NCBI GenBank assembly: GCA_009746045.1
Contig: RPFO01001362.1
Span: forward strand, 34,706 to 98,705
Length of the DNA: 64,000 nt
Source: Mesostigma viride
Taxonomy: Eukaryota; Streptophyta; Mesostigmatophyceae; Mesostigmatales; Mesostigmataceae
Reading direction: 5' to 3'
In this document: piece by piece, positions 1 to 8,638 of the stretch
How positions within the stretch are numbered: the stretch's first letter is position 1
Layout: each line of letters starts with the position of its first letter
Notes under the pieces: generated by a model
The model's database searches: none
The model's input: the letters and a program-made list of their open reading frames with translations, nothing else
Told to the model about the DNA's origin: nothing
Position numbers and translations under genes: made by a program

Positions 1-97
1 AATAATCGTCCTCGGGCATCTCACACGGGGCGTACTTCTCTGGGCGTTTGACTGCGCGTCCCGACCGGGTTGTGGTGGCTGACCTGGTTGCAGGCAT
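1..97 (-). CDS. N-terminal fragment of a gene running off the window
   Basis: A minus-strand frame opens with ATG at 97 and stays open to the window edge (32 codons). The visible peptide is basic, with the motif RSGRAVKRPEKYAP followed by acidic residues EDD. Arg/Ser/Gly then K-P-x-K-Y starts of this kind are common at the N termini of large-virus proteins, but no family can be assigned from 32 residues. It is divergent from the gene starting at 181, leaving an 83-bp shared promoter gap. Function unknown. Confidence 0.55.
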   Translation of the reverse strand, partial: MPATRSATTTRSGRAVKRPEKYAPCEMPEDDY

Positions 98-180
98 GTA
101 TACCAAGCGGTAAGATTTTGTGCGGCGGTCAAACGCCTCGAAACAAAAAATATTATCTTCTTCAGAAGTATACATCCGGC

Positions 181-1707
181 ATGTCTTTGGAGAATCTGTA
201 CCCGCTCCCGGTTTCGGTCAACTCGCCCACCAGCAGGTCTCCCGAGTACCAGAGGCGAATCAACGACCTCGCGGAAATGTACTTCACCGGCCACGAGATA
301 CAGGAGCTGCGCACGCGCGTTCCCAACATCCGGTTCGCGGTCGAAGAGGCAGACATTTACAAGCGTTACATTGTCCACGACGACAGGAGGCTCTTGTCCA
401 AGCTGCAGCTGTTCGTCGCCTCCGTCTACATATACGACCTCCTCACCGCCAACTTGCGCGAGTTGTCTGACCGCGTTGGCAACGCCACCCAGGCATCCAT
501 GATCACGACCAGCCGCGACGAGATGGCCAAGCTCGCAAATTCTCTTCGCGGGTACGTCGCCATGGAGTGCGACCGGCTGGGATCCACGGGTTGTACCAAT
601 GTCAACCAGGCTAACGGTAAAGTTTATCTGGGGCGCGTACCCCATGGCATCATCGCAAAGATCACTGCACTCGAAGAAAATGGTAATATTACTGCTGCTG
701 ATGATACCGAGGCCCGGCTTTTCAAAATCCAAACCGCGGGGCCCGTGGGCAGTGGACCGTTTGCCATCCGCGCGTTCAAGATTGCACCCGGTAACGTGCC
801 ATCTCCTACCTACCTTCTGGGTAAGGACCCCGCCGACGACTGCATGCCAGCTCGACTCATCTATCAACTCGCGAGCAAAAAAATCGACTGCAGTTTTCTT
901 TCCTTGGACCACCGCAAGAGGCTCGCCAAGCTAGAAGTAGATTTCCCGCCATTGTATGTTTCATTTGAATCCGATCTGCTTGCATCATCCAAGAAGTATA
1001 ATTACGATTTAGCAGATAATGAGCTGTACTCTGATCTGCCCACTGCTGCAAACTATGCCAATATCAACATCGGGGGCGAATCAGGCGTGCTAGTAAACAT
1101 TAACAAGAGCGCAACCGCGTGCAAGTTAAGCAATCCTACGCGTCTTGGTTCGCAATTCAGTCACCCGGACGGAAGGGACCTAACGAAGTTTGATAACGTC
1201 ATCAGGGAATTCATCAAGCGCGACATTGTCGCCTTCAACGCCCTCCGCGGTCAGATTCTTGACAAGATCGACGTCTGGTGGAGGCGCAACGGAGCGATGT
1301 CGGCCCTTAACACGCACCCCGAGGCTCCTGACGGCCAGGATTCCATAGAGTTCATTAAGAACATCCAGAAGGCGACCTACGCCCTCACCGGCACCATCCC
1401 CAAGTGTCCCAACGGCTCCTCTACCGTTTGGTACGACCGGGACCCCACCGACCCCAAGGCCCGCATCGTGGACGAGACGATCACCGCCGCTGACGGTACG
1501 CGTGTCAGGAACCCGTTCGCCAGGTTCGGTATGTGCGCCGACGAGCCCTACGGGGCCGACGTGATGGCGGGGTACCCGAACCAGGGGTACGCCATCGAAC
1601 CCTCTGGCGGAGGGCACTACCTCGTCAACGGTGCGCGCAGGTATAAGCGCCACACCACCGCTGCCAGGCGCACTCGCACTCGCCGACCGACGCGTAAGTA
1701 TTACTGA
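181..1707 (+). CDS. Hypothetical protein with basic C-terminal tail, possible virion protein
   Basis: The ATG at 181 gives 508 residues. It is preceded by GTATACATCCGGC, which resembles the TATACATC element upstream of the MCP gene at 26150. I do not recognise the family. The N-terminal part looks helical and polar; the middle is mixed; the last 25 residues are very rich in Arg, Lys and Thr (RRTRTRRPTRKYY end), as in virion proteins that contact DNA. No signal peptide or membrane segment is evident. The next gene starts 18 bp downstream on the same strand. A virion role is inferred only from the promoter and the tail. Confidence 0.75.
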   Translation: MSLENLYPLPVSVNSPTSRSPEYQRRINDLAEMYFTGHEIQELRTRVPNIRFAVEEADIYKRYIVHDDRRLLSKLQLFVASVYIYDLLTANLRELSDRVGNATQASMITTSRDEMAKLANSLRGYVAMECDRLGSTGCTNVNQANGKVYLGRVPHGIIAKITALEENGNITAADDTEARLFKIQTAGPVGSGPFAIRAFKIAPGNVPSPTYLLGKDPADDCMPARLIYQLASKKIDCSFLSLDHRKRLAKLEVDFPPLYVSFESDLLASSKKYNYDLADNELYSDLPTAANYANINIGGESGVLVNINKSATACKLSNPTRLGSQFSHPDGRDLTKFDNVIREFIKRDIVAFNALRGQILDKIDVWWRRNGAMSALNTHPEAPDGQDSIEFIKNIQKATYALTGTIPKCPNGSSTVWYDRDPTDPKARIVDETITAADGTRVRNPFARFGMCADEPYGADVMAGYPNQGYAIEPSGGGHYLVNGARRYKRHTTAARRTRTRRPTRKYY

Positions 1708-1724
1708 GTCCACAGAAGGACGAC

Positions 1725-2279
1725 ATGGACGACACGGACTCGCGTGCCCACAGGTTCAATGTGGACTATGATGACCGCAGACGTAAAGCCGACGCGTGGT
1801 GGAATGCCATGACGGCACGTCGCGCGGCCCGCAACAACGTGTACGCATCCGAGGTTTCATTTAACCGCGGGTACATGGAGGCGTTTGGCAATTTGTATCG
1901 TGGTAAGCAGCAGTTGACCGAGGACGAGAAGGAGGTCGTGGACGCGTACAGGGCCGAAGGAGAGCCCGCGTTGAAAGGCGACACGCTGACGGAGTGGACC
2001 GCTTCGTCCGTGCCGTCCACGGGGTGGGTGTCCTGCATAGTGTGCAGCGGCATAATGCCCGCCCACAAGGTGGAGTTCACAAGGCCCGTGCCCTCTCGCG
2101 ACCTGTTCGTGTTTTACCATTCCACGTGCTTTGACAGCCTCACCGCGAGTGATTCGTTGCGCGTTCAGGAGCGGGTGCCACCGGCGCCGCCTGTCACCGA
2201 TATCATAGAAACACAGCCAGTTATCATCGGCGCGGTGGATTGGGACCTCGACAAACCCACCGGCGGGTACGACTGTTGA
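1725..2279 (+). CDS. Hypothetical protein with CxxC/HxxC zinc-binding motif
   Basis: 184 residues starting at ATG 1725. The N-terminal half is charged and rich in Arg, Asp and Ala. Around residues 104-138 there is a CIVC pair followed about 30 residues later by HSTC, an arrangement that could hold one zinc ion. The C-terminal region is Pro-rich. No enzymatic motif is visible. It lies 18 bp after the preceding gene and 60 bp before the Rieske gene on the same strand. Function unknown; a small zinc-finger adaptor or DNA-binding protein is possible. Confidence 0.7.
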   Translation: MDDTDSRAHRFNVDYDDRRRKADAWWNAMTARRAARNNVYASEVSFNRGYMEAFGNLYRGKQQLTEDEKEVVDAYRAEGEPALKGDTLTEWTASSVPSTGWVSCIVCSGIMPAHKVEFTRPVPSRDLFVFYHSTCFDSLTASDSLRVQERVPPAPPVTDIIETQPVIIGAVDWDLDKPTGGYDC

Positions 2280-2338
2280 TCTCTCTCGTCTAAAAGCGCG
2301 GATACATTTTCGCGGCCTGTATCAAGGCACTAACGGCG

Positions 2339-3361
2339 ATGGCGACGGTCTGCATTGGGAGGCCGGTGTCAACCGGTGCTGTGCCGAACAATTACCCGGA
2401 CAAGTGGGTGTGCGTAGGTCCCAAACCGCGCGTTGGGCCGAAGGTGACAAAAATTTACAACGAGGAGGTGCTGCTGTACAGTAGCAAGCACAGGGGCGAG
2501 ACGTTGGCGGTGAGAAACGTGTGTCCTCATCGGGGCGCGCGCCTTTCTCACAACTGCAAAGTGGACGCGGACGATTGCGTCCGTTGCGCGTACCACGGCA
2601 TGCATTGGGGGGTGCAGAACAATGCGGATAATTACCTCCTGGCGAAGGATGATGGGGACCTGGTATGGGTTAACGCGGGCATCGGCGACGGCGAATCCCA
2701 GCCCCCCACGATGCCCGAGTTCACCGACGCTGGGTACAGGACGTTTTCATACTCCGTGTCCATCGGGGCCCACCCCATGATAGTCATGGAGAACCTGTTG
2801 GACCACGCGCACCTGGAGCACGTGCACAAGGTCAAGATAGTGGACGCCAAGTGCACGGAGGTCGCCGTGGACCCGGGCTCCCCCGAGAGTGTCCTCACTG
2901 GGAAAAGCGTGTACGGCTACCCCGTCACGAACGACAGGGTGGCTCGCGTGCTGTTGGACTTCATGCCGGCAGAGGGGAAGCGGGAGGGGGGGGCGCCCGA
3001 GGATATGAAAATCTGGGTCGAGAACGAGTTTGCGTTGCCGTACACGTCCAGCCTGCGCTTCATGATTTCCGGACACGACAAGCCCTTCTTCGTGTTATGG
3101 TTCAGCGTGCTCCCCTTCGAGAGCGACAACTCCCTGGTCACTTGTCGCGTGTCTCGCAACATCTTGACGAGCCCGCTGTGGGACGGGCTGTTTTGGATGC
3201 TCAACTATCTCCCGCTGAAGGAGGACGACGATATCGTCCGTAACGTGATCGCCGATGACTGGTGGCGCAATCGCCTGAGGAGGAGCGACGCCTTCGTCAA
3301 AATGTACAGAGACAAGATGAAGATCGTATACGGCATCATGTTTTTGGAGCCGTTTGCGTAG
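2339..3361 (+). CDS. Rieske non-heme iron oxygenase, pheophorbide a oxygenase/TIC55-like
   Basis: 340 residues. The N-terminal Rieske [2Fe-2S] motif is clear: C62-x-H64 and C83-x2-H86 (CPHRG and CAYHG). A mononuclear iron site follows with the pattern N152-x2-D155-x2-H158-x4-H163, as in Rieske oxygenases of the pheophorbide a oxygenase (PaO), TIC55 and CMO group. These enzymes hydroxylate or open chlorophyll catabolites and related ring compounds using electrons from ferredoxin. The C-terminal membrane anchor usual in the plastid proteins is not evident, and the length is nearer to bacterial homologues. The family call is firm. The substrate is not known; interference with host pigment or photosynthetic metabolism is an inference. 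Confidence 0.93.
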   Translation: MATVCIGRPVSTGAVPNNYPDKWVCVGPKPRVGPKVTKIYNEEVLLYSSKHRGETLAVRNVCPHRGARLSHNCKVDADDCVRCAYHGMHWGVQNNADNYLLAKDDGDLVWVNAGIGDGESQPPTMPEFTDAGYRTFSYSVSIGAHPMIVMENLLDHAHLEHVHKVKIVDAKCTEVAVDPGSPESVLTGKSVYGYPVTNDRVARVLLDFMPAEGKREGGAPEDMKIWVENEFALPYTSSLRFMISGHDKPFFVLWFSVLPFESDNSLVTCRVSRNILTSPLWDGLFWMLNYLPLKEDDDIVRNVIADDWWRNRLRRSDAFVKMYRDKMKIVYGIMFLEPFA

Positions 3362-3416
3362 TGTCACACACATGCGTTTAAGTAGGACCAATTTTATCAA
3401 CGTATTATATCGTACC

Positions 3417-3883
3417 ATGGAGGATCTCACGGGTCTGGCTCGTCGCCTTCGGTCCGGCGCCATGCACCATACAAGGGCCGCCGGGGGCGCCCCGATGGTG
3501 CCTCAAATGCAGGCAGCGCCACCAAACATTGCGGGGGGCATGCCCCCCACCCCACCGAGGCTCCCGTCTGTTCCCTCCCAAGACGGGTCGGATCTATCTG
3601 CGATGACCCCTCCCGGGCCTATCGCCATCAAGACCAGCCCTGTCGCAAAGGCCGGCAAGCATGCCACCGGGCAGGCTTCTGTCGGCGGCGGGGGGTCTGG
3701 CGGTGTGCTGCCCGCCATCTTGGGGGTCGGCGCGGCTATTGGCACCATCCACTTTGGCGCGGGCGTGTTCCCTGAAGCGTTCAAGGGCGCGGACGGCAAG
3801 ATCGATCGCACCCGGTTGAACGTGGGGGGGTGTTGGCCGGTTTTATTGTTTTCTTGGTAGCCAGGTACCTATATTCTCAATAA
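3417..3883 (+). CDS. Small membrane protein, Gly/Pro-rich, C-terminal TM behind a homopolymer frameshift
   Basis: The ATG at 3417 has a good context (accATGG). The uninterrupted frame stops at 3860 soon after a run of seven G (3824-3830). It contains a Pro/Gly-rich N-terminal region and one hydrophobic segment (VLPAILGVGAAIG) near residue 100. If the G run is one base longer, the frame continues to the TAA at 3881-3883 and gains a classic second hydrophobic helix (VLAGFIVFLVARYLY). An AATAAA signal overlaps that stop codon. I infer a virion membrane protein and a consensus error in the G run. No family recognised. Confidence 0.6.
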
Positions 3884-3941
3884 ACGTTCGCTTAACATGT
3901 GCAATATTATTTCAATGCCAACGTTGTAAAGGGACGCTGCA

Positions 3942-4700
3942 ATGGTGGTAGAGAGGGACGACGACCCGCGCGTGGACACCAACGTGTTGGTTGACAGCAA
4001 GCGAGAGTACATCGAGAAGCTCGAGCGCTGTCTATCTCAACCTATCTACAACGCGCTCAAGAACATTCTGCAAGACGCCATGAACGTGTCGGAGGTGAAG
4101 GAGCTGGACGAGCTGGAGTGCTTTTCCCAGCTGTTGTCGGAGGTGCCGAGCTGGAACGCGGACATCGTGGACTCCGAGACGCGCGAGGTGATGCAAGCGG
4201 CTCCGTTCCTTAAGGAGCTTCTCAAGGCGTACTTCGTCTGTGCCAGCATGATCCTTGGCTCCATTCGCAAGTCCAGTCACGGCGAGCACCAGCGGCTGAA
4301 GGTCAAGGTGCCGACCTGCGAGCGGTTCGTCCATTCCGTTCTCAAGATGATGGCCGCCGACATCGAGGACGACATCCCTCACTATCTCACCCAGACGGAG
4401 GACGGCGAGTTCAAGCTCAGCAAGCGGCACATCATGAAGGGGGTGAGCGAGAGCATCAGGAACGCGCTGCACGGTTTTACAACCAGCGACGACATCCTGA
4501 AGGGGTACATGGACGACATCATGGGTGACGAGCCGCCCCAGCCCCCGCGCACCCGCCCCGTCGACGAAGAGCCCGCTGCCGAGAAGACCAAGTCTTTCAA
4601 GCTGGGCAGCAACATCCTTCGCACGAGCAAGCCGACGTTTGCGGACGAGGATGACGAGGATGACACGGGCGTCGTTGTGGAGGAGGACGAGGATTTTTAA
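3942..4700 (+). CDS. NCLDV-conserved protein (DUF5764-like)
   Basis: 252 residues. The N-terminal two thirds carry a pattern I associate with an NCLDV family of unknown function: Y-x-x-x-L-x-x-x-L with a predicted helical region, then CFSQLLSEVPSWN and an E-T-R-E motif at about residues 55-85. The family is probably DUF5764. The C-terminal 50 residues are acidic and low in complexity (DEDDEDD, EEDEDF). It starts 59 bp after the membrane protein and ends 22 bp before the JAB gene, all on the plus strand with the packaging ATPase downstream. Members are believed to be virion or assembly related; the exact role is unknown. Confidence 0.75.
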   Translation: MVVERDDDPRVDTNVLVDSKREYIEKLERCLSQPIYNALKNILQDAMNVSEVKELDELECFSQLLSEVPSWNADIVDSETREVMQAAPFLKELLKAYFVCASMILGSIRKSSHGEHQRLKVKVPTCERFVHSVLKMMAADIEDDIPHYLTQTEDGEFKLSKRHIMKGVSESIRNALHGFTTSDDILKGYMDDIMGDEPPQPPRTRPVDEEPAAEKTKSFKLGSNILRTSKPTFADEDDEDDTGVVVEEDEDF

Positions 4701-4721
4701 TCGGTTTATAAGCTTAATATA

Positions 4722-5390
4722 ATGCAAGTGACCATTTCCCCCAACGGGCAAAAAATACTCTCATCATCTGCCAATTGCAAACAGGGTAGCGTGCAAAAGG
4801 TCAGGCTGCATTTGAAACAGTCCGCGTTTAAGGAAATCATAGATAGCATGCGTCTCGGCGTGGAAAGGGGGGGGACATTTGACATCGATATGAGCACGCT
4901 GGTGCTGCAAAACAGCAAGGTGGTTAACGTGGGCGGCACCAACGACGTGGAGACGCCGCATGGCATCATAGAATGGCACACTCACCCTTCCAAATGCACG
5001 ATGGGCGAGTGCTCGCTGGCGTGTCCGAGTGACATAGACATTCTTGTGTTTTTGGAGGATGCGTTGTCAGATAACGTGTCCCATTGGGTGTTCAGTTTGC
5101 TGGGCACGTTCGTGGTGTGCCTGTCCCCCGCACTTGTGGTGAGCATGCGGAAGGCGCAGGACAGTGGCGGCTTCAAACAGGAGTGTAAGAGGATCCAGGA
5201 ATTGTTTAATAAGCTGCAGGAACAGTTTGCATCTCGGTACGTCACTTCACGGGACGAGGCCGAGAAACGGAAGCACGAGGAATGGCACAAGGCACAATGG
5301 ATTAAACTGGCGCGCGATACCGGTTTCGCCGTCACGGTATTCCCCTGGGGGGCGAAGCCCACTATCGAAGTGCTCGTTCAGTGCGGTTGA
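4722..5390 (+). CDS. JAB/MPN (JAMM)-like metalloprotease domain protein
   Basis: 222 residues. A JAMM-type signature is visible: H86-T-H88-P, then S103-x2-D106 (HTHP...PSDID), matching the zinc-binding HxHP and SxxD elements of JAB1/MPN/Mov34 proteases. The gap between the second His and the Asp is longer than the usual ten residues and contains three Cys. JAMM enzymes cleave isopeptide bonds of ubiquitin or ubiquitin-like proteins or related peptides. The C-terminal region is helical and charged. The gene sits directly upstream of the packaging ATPase, so a role in virion protein processing is possible but unproven. Fold call moderately firm; activity and substrate inferred. Confidence 0.75.
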   Translation: MQVTISPNGQKILSSSANCKQGSVQKVRLHLKQSAFKEIIDSMRLGVERGGTFDIDMSTLVLQNSKVVNVGGTNDVETPHGIIEWHTHPSKCTMGECSLACPSDIDILVFLEDALSDNVSHWVFSLLGTFVVCLSPALVVSMRKAQDSGGFKQECKRIQELFNKLQEQFASRYVTSRDEAEKRKHEEWHKAQWIKLARDTGFAVTVFPWGAKPTIEVLVQCG

Positions 5391-5437
5391 GCTCGTCACC
5401 GGCGCGATAATAGTTCTCTAGGCCTGTACTTGAAGGC

Positions 5438-6226
5438 ATGGATGTCAACTTGAGGAAGTTCGACCCGTCGCGCATAAAAGATGACAGCGTGGTGTGCATC
5501 GTATCCAAACGCGGTTCTGGCAAGACCACGCTGGCAACGGATCTCATGTACCACAAGCGCCACATCCCTTCCGGTATCGTGTTGTCTGGCACGGAGGGGT
5601 CTAACAAGCATTGGGGTAAGTATATACCGTCGCTGTTTATCTACAACCAGTTCAATCGCGGGGCTCTCAAGGCGCTCATCAAGAACCAAAAGGCTAAGGC
5701 TAAGAGAGGCGACGTGTCTCATGCGTTCGTCGTGATGGACGATTGCGTGTACGATGCCACCGTGATGCGCGACCCGTGCATCCAGGAAATAGCTCTCAAC
5801 GGGCGGCACATGCACATCTTCTTTTTGTTCATCACGCAGTACACTATGAACGTGTGGCCTGTCATCCGCAGCAACATCGATTACGTGTTCGCGCTGAAGG
5901 AGAACATCATCATGAACAGGGAGAAGCTGTACAAGAACTTCTTCGGCATCGTGCCGACCTTCGAGGCGTTCTGCCACATATTAAACGAGTGCACGCAGAA
6001 CTACGAATGCCTGGTGATCGACCACACCAGCGGGTCTAATAAGCTAGAAGACGTCATCTTCTGGTACAAGGCCGAGACGAGGCCGCCGTTCAGGGTCGGC
6101 TCTTCTAATTACTGGAGATATGCCAGCCTCCATCACGACCCTAAGAAAGATGAGTCGGACAGCGACACGGAGACAGACAACAGGCGCATATCAACGCGCG
6201 TGGTCAAACACCAGGCGTGCGATTAA
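5438..6226 (+). CDS. A32L-like: A32-like genome packaging ATPase
   Basis: 262 residues, the usual length for the FtsK/HerA-type packaging ATPase of large DNA viruses. Walker A is SKRGSGKTT at residues 23-31; Walker B is FVVMDD at 97-102; downstream NGRHMHIF...ITQY fits the conserved region with a sensor Gln. The enzyme pumps viral DNA into preformed capsids. The C-terminal 30 residues are acidic and variable. It ends the core-gene run 3417-6226 and is followed by a hairpin and then a long non-coding repeat block. Identification is firm. Confidence 0.96.
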   Translation: MDVNLRKFDPSRIKDDSVVCIVSKRGSGKTTLATDLMYHKRHIPSGIVLSGTEGSNKHWGKYIPSLFIYNQFNRGALKALIKNQKAKAKRGDVSHAFVVMDDCVYDATVMRDPCIQEIALNGRHMHIFFLFITQYTMNVWPVIRSNIDYVFALKENIIMNREKLYKNFFGIVPTFEAFCHILNECTQNYECLVIDHTSGSNKLEDVIFWYKAETRPPFRVGSSNYWRYASLHHDPKKDESDSDTETDNRRISTRVVKHQACD

Positions 6227-6240
6227 ATAACACAAAAACG

Positions 6241-6271
6241 CAGCCATAATGCCGGAAAGGCAATTATGCTG
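6241..6271 (+). terminator. Hairpin just after the packaging ATPase gene
   Basis: CAGCCATAATGCC, a GGAAA loop, then GGCAATTATGCTG can pair into a stem of about 12 bp with two single-base bulges. It lies 14 bp after the stop codon of the packaging ATPase gene and probably forms in its 3' untranslated region. A role in transcript 3'-end formation is inferred. Confidence 0.45.
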
Positions 6272-6315
6272 ACTTATTACGCTGCCATTTAATTAAAATC
6301 CTTTGCCATGAAAAT

Positions 6316-6390
6316 CACAACGAGTACTGGACGGCACGCCCCTTGGCATAATACAAACGGCAAATTGCGTCGACACTAGGAAATCTATCT
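6316..6390. repeat. Repeat D, copy 1
   Basis: About 75 bp beginning cacaacgagtactggacggc. A diverged copy of about 69 bp (copy 2) occurs at 8450-8518. Copy 1 abuts repeat A copy 1. No coding potential. Confidence 0.7.
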
Positions 6391-6518
6391 TTCATGTCCC
6401 ACGTAGCTCCCACAAAAACCAGCATCTTCATTAAAACAACAAGTGGAAGCATACATGTGACACTAATTGACATGCCCGGAGGCACGCCGTTCAAGGCCCT
6501 TCATGAAGTACGTTGCCC
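6391..6518. repeat. Repeat A, copy 1 (128 bp)
   Basis: Begins ttcatgtcccacgtagct and ends gtacgttgccc. Copy 2 at 6970-7097 has the same length and differs at one position that I can see (aacaac versus aacaat). It is separated from repeat B copy 1 by only 33 bp. Part of an A1-B1-A2-B2 arrangement. Confidence 0.9.
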
Positions 6519-6551
6519 TAGAGGCAACCAAGACAAGGGTGGGTGGGTGGG

Positions 6552-6969
6552 GAGCAAAGAAAGAGGCCGACAAAACCAGCCAGAGCGGCTTTTAGTCGCA
6601 AAACCTCCCTTATCCCTAGCTAACTGACGTCATTAAACCCTTATGTTTAGTGGATGCTAGTAAGACGCTAACCGTACAGACCGGGGTAGAATATCCCGAA
6701 TCTGCACGGCTAGTATTAAATAATGCGTAGGTTGTTCTTTTCAGGGGCACTGCACCTCACGCCCCGTTCCGCCCGGGTATAATCAACCCAAGCGCGGAAC
6801 GCACATTTTATTTAATTCATTTTTCAACCATGCACTATATTGCATCTACTAATCACAAAAGCTCTAGCCAAACAGCTACGAGTAAACACTGCGACCTATA
6901 AGCCGCTCATCCAGCGGCCTCTTGTTCCCGCATTCACGTATAGAAGAAACTCCGTTCAAAGAACCCCGA
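6552..6969. repeat. Repeat B, copy 1 (418 bp)
   Basis: Begins gagcaaagaaagaggccg and ends caaagaaccccga. Copy 2 at 7933-8351 is identical except for one extra G in a G run. It contains a small hairpin (gccgctcatccagcggc). Its last base directly touches the first base of repeat A copy 2. No ORF of note is contained. Confidence 0.9.
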
Positions 6970-7097
6970 TTCATGTCCCACGTAGCTCCCACAAAAACCA
7001 GCATCTTCATTAAAACAATAAGTGGAAGCATACATGTGACACTAATTGACATGCCCGGAGGCACGCCGTTCAAGGCCCTTCATGAAGTACGTTGCCC
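6970..7097. repeat. Repeat A, copy 2 (128 bp)
   Basis: Near-identical to 6391-6518. It abuts repeat B copy 1 with no spacer and is followed by 835 bp of unique, GC-rich sequence before repeat B copy 2. Confidence 0.9.
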
Positions 7098-7932
7098 AAT
7101 CACCCCCGCCCTGGCTTTCCCTTGAAGCCGCACTCCACCTTGCTCGTTGTCACAAGTGACCGCCCTGCCGCAAAACGGGAGCCCCCCCACATCGGGAGGC
7201 GTGTGCCCGGCGGCTGTGGATGCATGGCCAGGCCCAAAAAGGCCCAGCGCATTTGCACTGCGATTGCGCACGGCCAGCCTATCATGACCCCTCTCGGGGC
7301 CCCGAGTCGGTACCGCTATGGCCGTCTCCCCATAGACCCGGGGTGCTTCGAGAAAAAACGTGGACCTAGCCCAGGCCCCGCCAGCCCGGATGCCCGAGGC
7401 CACAGCCCCAGGCACCTGGCTGAACGAGAGTCCGTTCAGCCAAGACCGCATTCCCCCCGAGGTTTCTATGCGTGGGGAAAAAATTTCTAGCTTAGACGCT
7501 TTTCCCATCGCCGTCCCCAGCCCCAACCCCCCCCCCTCGGCGGAAGGCAATTGCAAAGTTTGCTGGCCAGCAGCAATTTCCGAAGAAAAAGCCGCAGGCC
7601 GCGGACCGAGACACGGGTCGCCAGTGCCAGCCATCCGGCTCCAACCCGGGGTGCAAGCATCCCCAGGTACGGAGCACCAGCTCGCGCACTGGGCCGACCA
7701 AGCGACAGTTGAGCACCTGTCACGGCATCCGGCCCACCAAAGACCCCAAGCTGGGGAAAAGGTGCGGACCGGAGGTAATCTTTTTCTTTTCTTTTAGTTA
7801 ACCGGGCGAGGAACTACGCCTGGCCGGTTAACAACTGGAAGTCTCACCACTGGCCAAGTGGCCAGTGCAACCAGTGCTTTTGGGATTTTGCTCCGCAGCA
7901 CCCATAGCTGCGGCTGCCGCCGCAACGACAAC
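7098..7932. other. GC-rich unique spacer between repeats A2 and B2, no credible gene
   Basis: The open frames here are short, overlap on both strands, and look like products of GC richness. Several perfect hairpins are visible: ggctgaacg/cgttcagcc near 7420-7443, gttaaccgg/ccggttaac near 7797-7832, and actggcca/tggccagt near 7848-7865. It may be a remnant of a mobile element interior or structured RNA; neither is proven. Confidence 0.5.
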
Positions 7933-8351
7933 GAGCAAAGAAAGAGGCCGACAAAACCAGCCAGAGCGGCTTTTAGTCGCAAAACCTCCCTTATCCCTAG
8001 CTAACTGACGTCATTAAACCCTTATGTTTAGTGGATGCTAGTAAGACGCTAACCGTACAGACCGGGGGTAGAATATCCCGAATCTGCACGGCTAGTATTA
8101 AATAATGCGTAGGTTGTTCTTTTCAGGGGCACTGCACCTCACGCCCCGTTCCGCCCGGGTATAATCAACCCAAGCGCGGAACGCACATTTTATTTAATTC
8201 ATTTTTCAACCATGCACTATATTGCATCTACTAATCACAAAAGCTCTAGCCAAACAGCTACGAGTAAACACTGCGACCTATAAGCCGCTCATCCAGCGGC
8301 CTCTTGTTCCCGCATTCACGTATAGAAGAAACTCCGTTCAAAGAACCCCGA
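7933..8351. repeat. Repeat B, copy 2 (419 bp)
   Basis: Direct copy of 6552-6969 with one extra G. It is followed immediately by unrelated sequence (ataaaatg), so there is no matching third A copy. Confidence 0.9.
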
Positions 8352-8357
8352 ATAAAA

Positions 8358-8630
8358 TGTTATCGCTGGCGTAAACTGGCCACGATAAATGAAAGAGAGT
8401 TCAAAACAGCCCTCGCTCATACAGGCACGGCACTTCCACGGCCTTAGTCACAACGAGTACTGGACGGCATGCCCCTTGTCATAATACAAAGGCAAATTGC
8501 TCTGACAAGGAAATCTAGCTATCGCTGGCGTAAACTGGCCACGATAAATGAAAGAGAGTTCAAAACAGCCCTTGCTCATAGCGGCACGGCACTTCAGCGG
8601 CCTTTAGCTATGTCACCACACAACTAACGA
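8358..8630. repeat. Repeat C copies (about 90 bp each) with repeat D copy 2 between them
   Basis: The sequence tatcgctggcgtaaactggc plus about 70 further bases occurs near 8361-8448 and again near 8519-8610 with a few substitutions. Between them lies repeat D copy 2 (8450-8518). The block ends just before the stop codon of the 8639-11395 gene. No coding potential seen. Confidence 0.75.
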
Positions 8631-8638
8631 CCAACAGT

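Noticed and set aside
7080..7797. Overlapping ORFs in the GC-rich spacer
   Set aside because: Mutually overlapping on several frames, Pro/Gly/Arg low complexity, interrupted by hairpins, no ATG context or motif.
6552..8351. Repeat B copies as LTRs of a second retrotransposon
   Set aside because: No TG...CA ends, no target duplication, no primer site after B1 or purine tract before B2.
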